The position numbers and the translations under genes were made by a program. The notes beneath the pieces are model-generated. The model had not been told where the DNA came from. It ran no database searches and saw only the letters and a list, made by a program, of their open reading frames with translations. This document shows positions 33,714 through 41,637 of a stretch of DNA of 64,000 nt, in pieces. The DNA is from Baekduia alba (GTDB lineage Bacteria > Actinomycetota > Thermoleophilia > Solirubrobacterales > Solirubrobacteraceae), in assembly GCF_028416635.1 (NCBI RefSeq), contig NZ_CP114013.1:1984001-2048000 (forward strand). The letters are read 5' to 3'. Within the stretch, counting starts at the first letter, position 1; every line of letters starts with the position of its first letter.

Positions 33714-33722
33714 CGTCGCGCC

Positions 33723-34850
33723 ATGGCTGACATCCAGAAGGCGCTCGTCGTCGGCGGCGGCATCGGCGGCCTCACCGCGGCGATCGCGCTGCGCGGCATC
33801 GGCGTCGACGTCGACCTCGTCGAGAAGAACCCGCGCTGGGACGTCTACGGCGTGGGCATCATCCAACCGCCCAACGCGCTGCGCGCCCTCGACGCGCTCG
33901 GCCTGGCCGAGGCGTGCGTCGCGGCCGGCCATCCCATCCTGGGTGGGCGCAACCACCTCGCCGACGGGACCGTCGTCGCCAACGACGACTACCCGCCGGT
34001 CGACCCGCGCTTCCCGCCGATGAACGGGCTCACGCGGCCCGCGCTGCACGAGATCCTGAAGTCGCGGCTGCGGGACGAGGGCGTCGCGGTGCGGCTCGGC
34101 GAGGTCGTGAGCCAGCTGACGCAGCGCACCGACGGCGTCACGGTGGCGTTCAGCGACGGGACGACCGAGGACTACGACCTGGTCATCGGGGCCGACGGCC
34201 TGTACTCGCAGACCCGCACGATGCTGTTCGGCGACGAGCTGCGCCCGCGCTATACCGGCCAGACCGCCTGGCGCTACAACGCGCCGCGGATCGACGGCCT
34301 CGACCGGATCCACATCTACATCGGGGGAGAAGGTGGCACCGCCGGTCTCGTCCCGCTGTCTGACTCGCTGATGTACGTCCTGTACATCACCAAGTGGCCG
34401 CAGGACCGGCTGAAGATCCCGGCGGAGGAGCTGCCCGCGCTCATGCGGTCGCGCCTGGAGATCTTCGGCGGCGAGATCGCCGACGTCCGCGAGCAGATCA
34501 CCGACCCGGAGGGCGTCGTCTTCCGGCCCGTCGACAACATCCTGGTGCCGCGCCCCTGGTACCGAGGCCGCGTGCTGCTGATCGGAGACGCCGCGCACGG
34601 GACGTCGCCGCACGCCGGGCAGGGCGCGGCGCAGGCCGTCGAGGACGCGTTGGTCCTGACGCAGGAGCTCGAGGGCGGGGGCGGGATCGACGCGGTCCTG
34701 GAGCGCTTCATGGACCGGCGGTTCGAGCGCTGCAAGGCGGTGGTGGAGCTGTCGGCGTCGATCGGCGCGTGGGAGCAGAACCCCGACCCGTCGATCGACC
34801 CCAACGACATCCGGCACGAGCTCATCGCGCTCTGCGCTCAGCCGGTGTGA
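33723..34850 (+). CDS. FAD-dependent monooxygenase (class A hydroxylase)
   Basis: 375 residues from ATG 33723, nine bases after the dioxygenase. FAD motif 'KALVVGGGIGGLTAAIALRG', DG motif 'DLVIGADGLYSQTRTMLFGD' and second FAD motif 'VLLIGDAAHGTSPHAGQGA'. The 'NPRWDVYGVGIIQPPNALRA' stretch is typical of 3-hydroxybenzoate 6-hydroxylase and salicylate hydroxylase relatives. It probably forms the catechol or hydroquinone that the dioxygenase opens, using NAD(P)H and O2. The second such enzyme in the region (see 21613-22845), implying two hydroxylation steps or two entry substrates. Confidence 0.87.
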   Translation: MADIQKALVVGGGIGGLTAAIALRGIGVDVDLVEKNPRWDVYGVGIIQPPNALRALDALGLAEACVAAGHPILGGRNHLADGTVVANDDYPPVDPRFPPMNGLTRPALHEILKSRLRDEGVAVRLGEVVSQLTQRTDGVTVAFSDGTTEDYDLVIGADGLYSQTRTMLFGDELRPRYTGQTAWRYNAPRIDGLDRIHIYIGGEGGTAGLVPLSDSLMYVLYITKWPQDRLKIPAEELPALMRSRLEIFGGEIADVREQITDPEGVVFRPVDNILVPRPWYRGRVLLIGDAAHGTSPHAGQGAAQAVEDALVLTQELEGGGGIDAVLERFMDRRFERCKAVVELSASIGAWEQNPDPSIDPNDIRHELIALCAQPV

Positions 34851-34857
34851 CCGGAAC

Positions 34858-35340
34858 ATGACGCTGGTCACGTCGCCTCCACAGACGATCCCGCCGCCGA
34901 TCGCGGCGCCACGATCGTCGTCTGCGCTCGTCATCGCCGACGAGTGCTCCTGCGAGCGCGCGCTCGCCCTGTTGGGCGAGGCGCTCGACATCACGAGCGC
35001 CAGGGTGATGATCGCCACGATGCCGATGCCGCTGCCCGCGATGGTGTCGGCCTTCGCGCCGCTCTCCGGCATGACGACGTACGAGCGCCTGATCGAGGAG
35101 TCGCTCGAGCGTGCCGACGAGGCGGCGCGGGTGGCCGCCCTCGGCCTCCCGGCCGCCTGCGTCTCCTACTGCACGCTGCGTCGCTGGTCGCAGGTGGCCG
35201 ACCTGCTCGAAGCCGCGTGGCACGACGTCGTGGTCCTCGGGTGCGTGCCGCGGCGGCGTCCGCTGCGGCGCATCGTCGAGGTCAGCGGCGCCGCGCAGAC
35301 CGCCTTGGTGTTCGCACGACCCGCCGTGGCGTGTCGCTGA
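34858..35340 (+). CDS. USP-like hypothetical protein
   Basis: 160 residues from ATG 34858. Alternating strands and helices, 'SSALVIADECSCERALALLG', 'ARVMIATMPMPLPAMVSAFA', 'AACVSYCTLRRWSQVADLLE' and 'DVVVLGCVPRRRPLRRIVEV', look like a universal-stress-protein/HUP fold, but the G-2x-G-9x-G(S/T) ATP loop is not evident. Five Cys are unusual for this genome. It overlaps the next gene by ten bases, so it belongs to the operon. No function can be assigned; a sensor or chaperone for a pathway enzyme is conceivable. Confidence 0.55.
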   Translation: MTLVTSPPQTIPPPIAAPRSSSALVIADECSCERALALLGEALDITSARVMIATMPMPLPAMVSAFAPLSGMTTYERLIEESLERADEAARVAALGLPAACVSYCTLRRWSQVADLLEAAWHDVVVLGCVPRRRPLRRIVEVSGAAQTALVFARPAVACR

Positions 35341-36341
35341 TCCCGGACGAGGCAGAGCTGGTCTCGGCGGCGACCGCCGGCGACGTCCTGGTCGACCTCG
35401 GAGTCGTCGCGCCCGGCACGGCGGTCGCGGCGCGAGCCCTCTCCGGCGGCATCTCGAACGTGGTCCTGGCGGTGTCCTGGGACGGCGGCCGCGCCGTCCT
35501 CAAGCAGTCGCTGCCCAAGCTGCGCGTCGCGACCGAGTGGACCTTCGACCGCGGTCGCATCCGCAACGAGCGCCGCTGCATGGAGCTGCTCGGCGAGCGG
35601 CTGCCGGAGGGCACCGTGCCGTCGGTGCTCTCCCACGACGACGACCGGTTCCTGTTCGTGATGTCGCACGCGGCCGGCGGCGGGGCGAACTGGAAGGACG
35701 AGCTGCTCGCCGGGCGCGTCGACCTGGAGACCGCGCGCCGGGCCGGCGCGCTCCTCGGCACCATCCACGCGTGGAGCGCGGGCGATGCGCAGGTCGCCGA
35801 GCGGTTCGCCGACCAGACGCCGCTCCTGCAGGGCCGGGTCGACCCCTACCACCGCACCGCGGCCGAGCGGAACCCGGACCTCGCCGACGCGGTGCTCGGC
35901 GAGGTCGATCGTCTGCTGGAGACTCGCCGCGCGCTGGTCCTGGGCGACTGGTCCCCGAAGAACCTCCTCGCCTACCCCGACCACGTGCTCGCGCTCGACT
36001 TCGAGGTCGCGCACTGGGGCGACCCGGCCTTCGACGTCGCGTTCCTGCTCACGCACCTCGTCCTCAAGGGCGTGCGCCGGCCACAGGATCGCCCGGCCCT
36101 GCGTGCGGCGGCGGGCGCCTTCCTCGACGCCTACATGTCGTCCGTCGGCGCCGTGGCGCCGAACGACGGCGACGTCGTCGCCGAGCTGGGATGCCTGCTG
36201 CTGGCCCGTGTCGACGGCAAGTCGCCCGCCGAGTACCTGACGGGCGAGATCGCCACCGGTCGGGTGCGCGTCATGGCGCGCGACCTCCTGCTCGGTGGGG
36301 GACGACACCTGGGCCCTGTCCTCGACCACCTCCTCTCATGA
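35331..36341 (+). CDS. Aminoglycoside-phosphotransferase-fold kinase
   Basis: 336 residues from GTG 35331. 'LSGGISNVVLAVSWDGGRAV' with 'LKQSLPKLRV' gives the ATP-binding lobe and Lys. 'RALVLGDWSPKNLLAY' is the catalytic loop (xxGDxxxxN, here D and N as in APH/choline kinases) and 'VLALDFEVAHWGDPAFDVAF' the metal-binding DFE-type motif. The family phosphorylates small hydroxyl compounds. Followed by an enolase-like gene (ATGA overlap) and a 2-hydroxyacid dehydrogenase, it may phosphorylate a hydroxy acid made in the pathway, rather than an antibiotic. Confidence 0.78.
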   Translation: MSLIPDEAELVSAATAGDVLVDLGVVAPGTAVAARALSGGISNVVLAVSWDGGRAVLKQSLPKLRVATEWTFDRGRIRNERRCMELLGERLPEGTVPSVLSHDDDRFLFVMSHAAGGGANWKDELLAGRVDLETARRAGALLGTIHAWSAGDAQVAERFADQTPLLQGRVDPYHRTAAERNPDLADAVLGEVDRLLETRRALVLGDWSPKNLLAYPDHVLALDFEVAHWGDPAFDVAFLLTHLVLKGVRRPQDRPALRAAAGAFLDAYMSSVGAVAPNDGDVVAELGCLLLARVDGKSPAEYLTGEIATGRVRVMARDLLLGGGRHLGPVLDHLLS

Positions 36342-37636
36342 CCATCACCATCACATCACTGCACGGCCGCGAGATCCTCGACTCGCGTGGCCGCCCCACC
36401 GTCGAGGTCGACCTGATGCTGTCGGACGAGACGACGGCGCGGGCCAGCGTCCCGTCCGGTGCCTCCACCGGCCGCCACGAGGCGGTCGAGCGCCGCGACG
36501 GGGATCCGGACCGCTACCGCGGCCGTGGCGTCCTGGGCGCGGTGGCCGCCGTCAACGGCGAGATCGCCGCTGCGATCGTCGGGGCCGAGCCGGACCTCGC
36601 GGCCGTGGACGCGCGCCTGATCGCGCTCGACGGGACGCCCGACAAGGCGCGGCTGGGCGCCAACGCGATCCTCGCGGTGTCCCTCGCGACGGCGCGGGCC
36701 GAGGCGGCGCGGGCCGGCGTCCCGCTCTGGCGCCACCTCGCGGGCGCGTCCGAGGCGGTGCTGCCGATGCCGATGGCGAACATCATCAGCGGCGGGTTGC
36801 ACGCCGGCCGGCAGCTCGACTTCCAGGACTTCCTGATCATGCCCGTCGGGGCCGGCAGCTACCACGAGGCCCTGCGCTGGATCGTCGAGGTGCATGAGTC
36901 GACCGCCGACGTCCTGCGCGAGCGCGGGCTGACGGCGCTCAAGGCCGACGAGGGCGGGTTCGGCCCGCCGTTGGCGTCGCACGCGGCCGCGCTCGAGCTG
37001 CTCGACACCGCCGTGGAGCGGGCGGGCCTGCGCTTGGGCGACGACGTGGCCTACGCGCTCGACATCGCCGCCACGCACTTCTACGACGCGAGCGCGGGCC
37101 GGTACGTGCTGGCCTCCGAGGACCGGACGTGCACGCCCGATGAGCTCGCCGCGCTGATCGGCGACCTCGCCGCCCGCCATCCGATCCTGTCGGTCGAGGA
37201 CGCGCTCGCGGAGGACGACTGGGACGGCTGGACGGCGCTGACCGACGCGCTCGGCCCGCGAATGCAGGTCGTCGGCGACGACTTCTTCACCACCAACATC
37301 GAGCGGCTCGAGCGCGGGATCGCGACGGGCGCGGCCAACGCGGTGCTGGTCAAGATGAACCAGATCGGCACGATCACCGAGACGCTGGCGGTCGTCGAGC
37401 GCGCCAAGCGGGCGGGCTACCGCACGGTGATCTCGGCGCGGTCGGGGGAGACCGAGGATCCGGCGCTCGCCGACCTCGCCGTCGGCACGGCCGGCGGCCA
37501 GATCAAGATCGGCTCCGTCGCGCAGTCCGAGCGGTTGGCGAAGTACAACCAGCTGCTGCGGATCGAGGAGGCGCTCGGCGGCGACGACGCGCCCTACGCC
37601 GGCCGCGGCGCCCTGGCGCTGGAGAGGGTGGCATGA
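36338..37636 (+). CDS. Enolase-superfamily protein with altered active site
   Basis: 432 residues, the length of ordinary enolase. Most landmarks are kept: 'GREILDSRGRPTVEVDLML', the acid pair in 'ALKADEGGFGPPL', metal ligands in 'ALDIAATHFYD', 'LSVEDALAEDDWDGW' and 'VVGDDFFTTN', and the base Lys in 'AVLVKMNQIGT'. Three positions depart from the norm: the SHRSGETED motif is SARSGETED (Ala367 for the phosphate/substrate His), the QEF motif is QDF (Asp164 for Glu) and HADNN is HAGRQ. Such changes are unexpected in a housekeeping enolase, and the gene is in a catabolic operon between a kinase and a dehydrogenase, so a related dehydration of a different phospho- or hydroxy-acid is likely. Confidence 0.8.
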   Translation: MTITITSLHGREILDSRGRPTVEVDLMLSDETTARASVPSGASTGRHEAVERRDGDPDRYRGRGVLGAVAAVNGEIAAAIVGAEPDLAAVDARLIALDGTPDKARLGANAILAVSLATARAEAARAGVPLWRHLAGASEAVLPMPMANIISGGLHAGRQLDFQDFLIMPVGAGSYHEALRWIVEVHESTADVLRERGLTALKADEGGFGPPLASHAAALELLDTAVERAGLRLGDDVAYALDIAATHFYDASAGRYVLASEDRTCTPDELAALIGDLAARHPILSVEDALAEDDWDGWTALTDALGPRMQVVGDDFFTTNIERLERGIATGAANAVLVKMNQIGTITETLAVVERAKRAGYRTVISARSGETEDPALADLAVGTAGGQIKIGSVAQSERLAKYNQLLRIEEALGGDDAPYAGRGALALERVA

Positions 37637-38598
37637 AGGTCCTGATCACCGACATCACCTGGGCCGACACGGCGATCGAGGACGAGGTGCTCGCGCGCGT
37701 CGGTGCCGAGACGGTGCTGGCCGAGACCGGTGAGGAGGACGAGCTGGTGGAGCTGGTGCGCGACGCCGACGCGATCCTCACGTGCTTCGCGCAGGTCACG
37801 CCGCGCGTGATCGCCGCGGGGGAGCGGCTGCGGGTCGTCGGGCGCTACGGGGTCGGGACCGACAACATCGCCGTCGACGCGGCGACACGCCGCGGGGTGC
37901 CGGTGACCAACGTCCCCGTCTACTGCACCGACGAGGTCGCCGAGCACGTGCTCGGCATGCTGCTCGCGCTCGTCCGCGGCTTCGCGCTCTACGACCGCGC
38001 GGTCCGCGCCGGCGACTGGGCGCTCGGCGTCGGCCTGCCCACGCGGCGCGTCGCCGGCTCGACGCTGGGCGTCGTCGGCTTCGGCGCCATCGGGCAGACG
38101 GTCGCGCGCAAGGCCCAGGGGCTCGACATGAAGGTCATCGCCCACGACGCCGATGAAGGTCGCGTCCGTGACGCCGGCGTCGAGCCGGTCTCGCTCGCCG
38201 CGCTCGCGCGCCGCGCCGATGCGATCTCGGTGCACGTGCCGCTGCTGAACAGCACGCGCCATCTGGTCGACGCGGAGTTCTTGAAGGCCATGAAGCCGAC
38301 CGCGTACCTGCTCAACGCGGCGCGGGGCGCGATCGTCGACCTCGACGCGCTCGCGGACGCGCTCGCCGCCGGCACGATCGCGGGGGCGGGGATCGACGTG
38401 TTCGAGCCCGAACGGCTCCCGGCCGACCACCCGCTCCTGCAGCAGGACCGGCTGCTCGCCACACCGCACACCGCGTTCTACTCGGAGGAGTCGATGCGCG
38501 ACCTCGCGCGGCACGCGGCCGAGAACGTCGCTGCCGTCCTGCGCGGCGAGCAGCCTGCGGCGACCGTCAACCGCGAGGCGCTGGCGGCCGCCAGCTGA
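37633..38598 (+). CDS. D-isomer-specific 2-hydroxyacid dehydrogenase
   Basis: 321 residues from ATG 37633 (ATGA overlap with the enolase-like gene). Rossmann motif 'STLGVVGFGAIGQTVARKA', substrate Arg in 'AYLLNAARGAIVDLDAL', catalytic Glu in 'GAGIDVFEPERLP' and His in 'LLATPHTAFYSEESM'. This is the phosphoglycerate-dehydrogenase/CtBP-like branch. It interconverts a 2-oxo acid and a D-2-hydroxy acid with NAD(H). Together with the kinase and enolase-like protein it could form a route from a 2-oxo acid to a PEP-like product, though direction and substrates are unknown. Confidence 0.85.
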   Translation: MKVLITDITWADTAIEDEVLARVGAETVLAETGEEDELVELVRDADAILTCFAQVTPRVIAAGERLRVVGRYGVGTDNIAVDAATRRGVPVTNVPVYCTDEVAEHVLGMLLALVRGFALYDRAVRAGDWALGVGLPTRRVAGSTLGVVGFGAIGQTVARKAQGLDMKVIAHDADEGRVRDAGVEPVSLAALARRADAISVHVPLLNSTRHLVDAEFLKAMKPTAYLLNAARGAIVDLDALADALAAGTIAGAGIDVFEPERLPADHPLLQQDRLLATPHTAFYSEESMRDLARHAAENVAAVLRGEQPAATVNREALAAAS

Positions 38599-38803
38599 TG
38601 CGCTTCGACCATGTTGGTGTTGTCGTCGCCGACCTCGACGCGACGGCCGCGCGCTTGCGTGGGCAGGGCGTGCGCTTCCAGGAGCCGGTCCGGCCGGTCG
38701 AGGTCGCCGAGCCGGTCGCGATGCGGGGGCGGCGTCATCCCTGGACGGTGCCCGAGACCTCCGGCGGCTCATGTTGCAGCTGACGGAGGCGCCGGCGCCG
38801 TGA
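38598..38803 (+). pseudogene. VOC-family remnant
   Basis: ATG 38598 overlaps the previous stop by one base and begins with 'MRFDHVGVVVADLDATAARL', the first strand-helix of a glyoxalase/VOC protein with its metal His. After about 45 residues the normal sequence is lost; the family-like end 'LMLQLTEAPAP' occurs in another frame to TGA 38803. The fragment is too short for even one VOC domain pair, so an internal deletion and frameshift have destroyed it. Its tail overlaps the end of the convergent reductase gene. Confidence 0.6.
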
Positions 38804-40022
38804 CGGCCAGCAACTCGCGGAGGTCCACGGCGTCGTCGGCGACGTCCTCGGCGCGGGGCGAGAAGCTGGCGGCGAGCAGCTTGCGCGCGGCCAGGTGGTC
38901 GCGCGGGCGGTTGATCGACTCCACGGCGACGAGGCGCTCGCCGGCGTAGCAGAAGACGGAGTGGCCGTCGCCGTCGGGGTCGCCGCGCAGGACCGTCCGG
39001 TCGTGCCCGTCGAGGAGGCCCGCGATCTGGAGCTTGGCGTCGTGCTGATCGGTCCAGAACCAGGGGACGGCGTCGTAGGGCGCCGGCCCGCCGGTGATCG
39101 CGGCGGCGACGGCGCGCGCCTGGTCGGTGGCGTTCTGCACCGACTCGAGGCGTACATGTTGCCCGGACGGCAGCGGGAAGCGACAGCAGTCGCCGATCGC
39201 CCAGATGTGCGGGTCCTCGGTGCGCAGGGTGGCGTCGACGAGCACGCCGTCGTCGACGGGCAGTCCGGCCTGCTCGGCGACGTCGGTCGCCGGCGCGACG
39301 CCGACGCCGACGATGACGAGGTCGGCGTGGAGCAGCTCTCCGCCGGCGAGGACGACGCCGGCCGCGCGGCCGTGCCCGTCGTCGGCGATGCGGCCGATCC
39401 TGGCGCCGGTCCGGATCGACGCGCCCGCGCGCTCGTGGCGGCCGACGAGATGGGCGGCCGACGGCGCCGACAGCGCGCGGCCCATCACGCGCGGCGCCAC
39501 CTCGAGCACGGTGACCTCGGCGCCGCGCTTGCGGGCGCCGGCGGCGACCTCCAGGCCGATGAACCCCGCGCCGATCACGACGACCCGCGTGTCCGCGGTG
39601 ACGCGGTCGCGGATCGCCACGGCGTCGTCGAGGGTGCGCAGCGCCAGCACGCCGTCGAGGTCGGCCCCGGGCTTGGGGAGCGCGCGCGGGCGCGCGCCGG
39701 TGGCCAGGACGAGGTGGTCGTAGTCGAGCGCCGCGCCGGAGCTCAGCGTCACCGTACGTCGATCCCGATCGACCCCTACAACCTGCTGACCGGAGCGCAG
39801 CGCGATGTCGTGCTTGGCGAAGAACGCCTCGGGCCGCAACGCCGTCGTCTCGGGCGCGGCGGCGCCGGCGAGCACCTCCTTGGACAGCGGCGGGCGCTGG
39901 TAGGGGAGGCCGGGCTCGTCGCCGGCGAGCGTCACCGGCCCTTGATGTCCGCGCTGGCGCAGCGACGCCGCGACCTGGAAGCCGGCCTGGCCGGCGCCCA
40001 CGATCACGACCGCGCCCGTCAT
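38769..40022 (-). CDS. Ferredoxin reductase (FAD/NAD)
   Basis: 417 residues from ATG 40022. FAD site 'AVVIVGAGQAGFQVAASLRQ', NAD site 'VVVIGAGFIGLEVAAGARKR' and 'IWAIGDCCRFPLPSGQHVRL' are diagnostic of rubredoxin/putidaredoxin-reductase-type enzymes; the Reductase_C domain follows with 'VPWFWTDQHDAKLQIAGL'. It passes electrons from NAD(P)H to the [2Fe-2S] ferredoxin encoded immediately upstream (ATGA overlap) for the P450. Third gene of the P450 operon. Confidence 0.88.
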   Translation of the reverse strand: MTGAVVIVGAGQAGFQVAASLRQRGHQGPVTLAGDEPGLPYQRPPLSKEVLAGAAAPETTALRPEAFFAKHDIALRSGQQVVGVDRDRRTVTLSSGAALDYDHLVLATGARPRALPKPGADLDGVLALRTLDDAVAIRDRVTADTRVVVIGAGFIGLEVAAGARKRGAEVTVLEVAPRVMGRALSAPSAAHLVGRHERAGASIRTGARIGRIADDGHGRAAGVVLAGGELLHADLVIVGVGVAPATDVAEQAGLPVDDGVLVDATLRTEDPHIWAIGDCCRFPLPSGQHVRLESVQNATDQARAVAAAITGGPAPYDAVPWFWTDQHDAKLQIAGLLDGHDRTVLRGDPDGDGHSVFCYAGERLVAVESINRPRDHLAARKLLAASFSPRAEDVADDAVDLRELLAVTAPAPPSAAT

Positions 40023-40342
40023 TCCTGCGCCTCGGGCAGGCGCACGACGAGGCCGTCGAGGTCGTCGCCGACCGCGACCTGGCAGCCGAGCCGGCTCGTG
40101 GCCTCGCGCGGTGACGCGGTGTCCTCGAGCAGCTCGTCCTCGACCGGCTCCATGGCCGGGAGGCGGTCGGCCCATGTGGGATCGACGTAGACGTGGCACG
40201 TCGCGCACATCGCGTTGCCGCCGCACTCGGCGACGATGCCGTCGATCCCGTTGGCGATCGCGGCGTCCTTGATCGTCGTCCCGGCCGCGACGGCGACCTC
40301 GTGCTGCTCGCCGTCGGCCTCGATGTAGGTGATGGTCGGCAT
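40019..40342 (-). CDS. [2Fe-2S] ferredoxin (putidaredoxin type)
   Basis: 107 residues from ATG 40342. Cys40, Cys46, Cys49 and Cys87 give the C-x5-C-x2-C...C cluster motif ('VAECGGNAMCATCHVYV' and 'SRLGCQVAVGDDLDG'). 'LPAMEPVEDELLE' is the adrenodoxin/putidaredoxin helix. It shuttles electrons from the reductase to the P450 encoded just upstream, and overlaps both genes by four bases or less, giving a complete class I P450 system in one operon. Confidence 0.9.
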   Translation of the reverse strand: MPTITYIEADGEQHEVAVAAGTTIKDAAIANGIDGIVAECGGNAMCATCHVYVDPTWADRLPAMEPVEDELLEDTASPREATSRLGCQVAVGDDLDGLVVRLPEAQE

Positions 40343-41550
40343 CAAGCGGCCTCGACGCGGAGCGGGAGGCGGTCGAAGCCGCGCAGCGAGTTGTTGAGCT
40401 CGCGGACGGGCTCGCCGCCGAGCGTGAGCGTCTTGACGTGCTCGGCGAGCACGGACAGGACGCACTCACCCTCGAGGCGCGCCAGCATCTGGCCGACGCA
40501 CGCGTGGATCCCGGCGCCGAAGCCGACATGGCCGGCGGCGGCGCGGTGGATGTCGTACTGGTCGGCGTCCTCGCCCCAGCGGCGTGGGTCGCGGTTGGCC
40601 GCGGCCAGGAAGAGCAGGACCTTGTCACCGTCCTTGACCGTGACGTCGCCGAGCGCCACGTCGCGGGTGGCCGTCCGGAAGAACGTCTGCACCGGCGACT
40701 CCAGGCGTATGGCCTCCTCGAACGCCGCGCGCGCCAGCGACGGGTCGGCGTGCAGCGCGGCCCACTGCTTGGGATGCGTGGCCAGGCAGAACAGCGTGTT
40801 GCCCAGGCCGTTGACGGTGGTGTCGACGCCGGCCGACAGGAACGAGCGGACGATCATGCCCGCCTGGCGGTCGCTATAGCCGACCTCGGCGGCGAGCTGG
40901 TGGACGCGATCGCCGAGGCCGCCGGGCCGCAGTGCCTCGCGCCGCGTGTGGGCCATGATCCATTCGGCGGTGCCGGCCGCGCGCTCGGCGGCGCGGTGGA
41001 AACGCTCGTTGTGGGGGCCGAACGCGTTGAAGACCAGCCCGCCGTAGAGGATCAGCTGCTGGCGCTCCGGGCCTTCCTCCAGGCCCAGCTCGTCCGGGAA
41101 GACCTTGAGCGGGTAGGGCTCGGCGAGGTCGGTCATGCCGTCGAAGTGGCCGCGCTCGACGAGCGGCGCGATCATGGCCTCGGCCTCGGCGCGGAACGTC
41201 TCGCGCATCGCCTTGACGGCCTTGGGCCCGAGGACCTTGGTGATGACGCCGCGCGCCTTCGTGTGGTCGGGCGGGTCGGCTTCGAGCAGCAGGCTCGGCG
41301 GGCGGAACGGCTTCTCGCGCGAGAAGTCCTGGATGCCGACGCCGCGACTGGAGCAGAACGTCTCCGCATCGCGCAGCGCCGGCTCGACGTGCTCGGCGCG
41401 GGTGACCCCCCAAAGGCCGTAGCGCTCGAGCCAGGCCGCGGGGCCGGCCTCGCGCATCGCGTCGTACTGCGGGTACGGGTTGTCGAGGAACGCGTCGGAG
41501 AACGGGTCGACGTCGCTCGTCGGCACCGCGGGACCCGTCGTGGCAGACAT
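40342..41550 (-). CDS. Cytochrome P450
   Basis: 402 residues from ATG 41550. I-helix 'FLSAGVDTTVNGLGN' (A/G-G-x-D/E-T-T), K-helix 'EEAIRLESPVQTFFR' (ExxR) and heme loop 'GFGAGIHACVGQMLARLEG' with the Cys ligand. 'PPDHTKARGVITKVL' and the 'FPDELGL' stretch recall CYP199-like P450s that oxidise or demethylate substituted benzoates. With the ferredoxin and reductase behind it the system is self-sufficient. O-demethylation or hydroxylation of an aromatic acid would fit the region, but substrate is inferred. Confidence 0.88.
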   Translation of the reverse strand: MSATTGPAVPTSDVDPFSDAFLDNPYPQYDAMREAGPAAWLERYGLWGVTRAEHVEPALRDAETFCSSRGVGIQDFSREKPFRPPSLLLEADPPDHTKARGVITKVLGPKAVKAMRETFRAEAEAMIAPLVERGHFDGMTDLAEPYPLKVFPDELGLEEGPERQQLILYGGLVFNAFGPHNERFHRAAERAAGTAEWIMAHTRREALRPGGLGDRVHQLAAEVGYSDRQAGMIVRSFLSAGVDTTVNGLGNTLFCLATHPKQWAALHADPSLARAAFEEAIRLESPVQTFFRTATRDVALGDVTVKDGDKVLLFLAAANRDPRRWGEDADQYDIHRAAAGHVGFGAGIHACVGQMLARLEGECVLSVLAEHVKTLTLGGEPVRELNNSLRGFDRLPLRVEAA

Positions 41551-41609
41551 GGGTGCGAGTGTCTTCCGCCGGAGGGGTGCCCGTAAAGCAGGACTTGCTT
41601 GCGAACTCC

Positions 41610-41624
41610 ATGAGCCATGCTCAT
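41610..41624. promoter_or_regulatory. LysR-type operator, T-N11-A palindrome
   Basis: ATGAGC-CAT-GCTCAT is a perfect 6-bp inverted repeat with T41611 and A41623 separated by 11 bases, the standard LysR recognition layout. It lies between the divergent P450 (start 41550) and LysR (start 41638) genes, as expected for an autoregulated divergent pair. Confidence 0.75.
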
Positions 41625-41637
41625 GATGGCCAGGGCG

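Noticed and set aside
32685-35072. 795-aa minus-strand ORF opposite the dioxygenase and monooxygenase
   Set aside because: Antisense shadow of two well-supported enzymes.
35331-36341. Annotation as an aminoglycoside-resistance gene
   Set aside because: Fold motifs match the broad APH kinase superfamily, but operon context is metabolic and nothing indicates antibiotic specificity.
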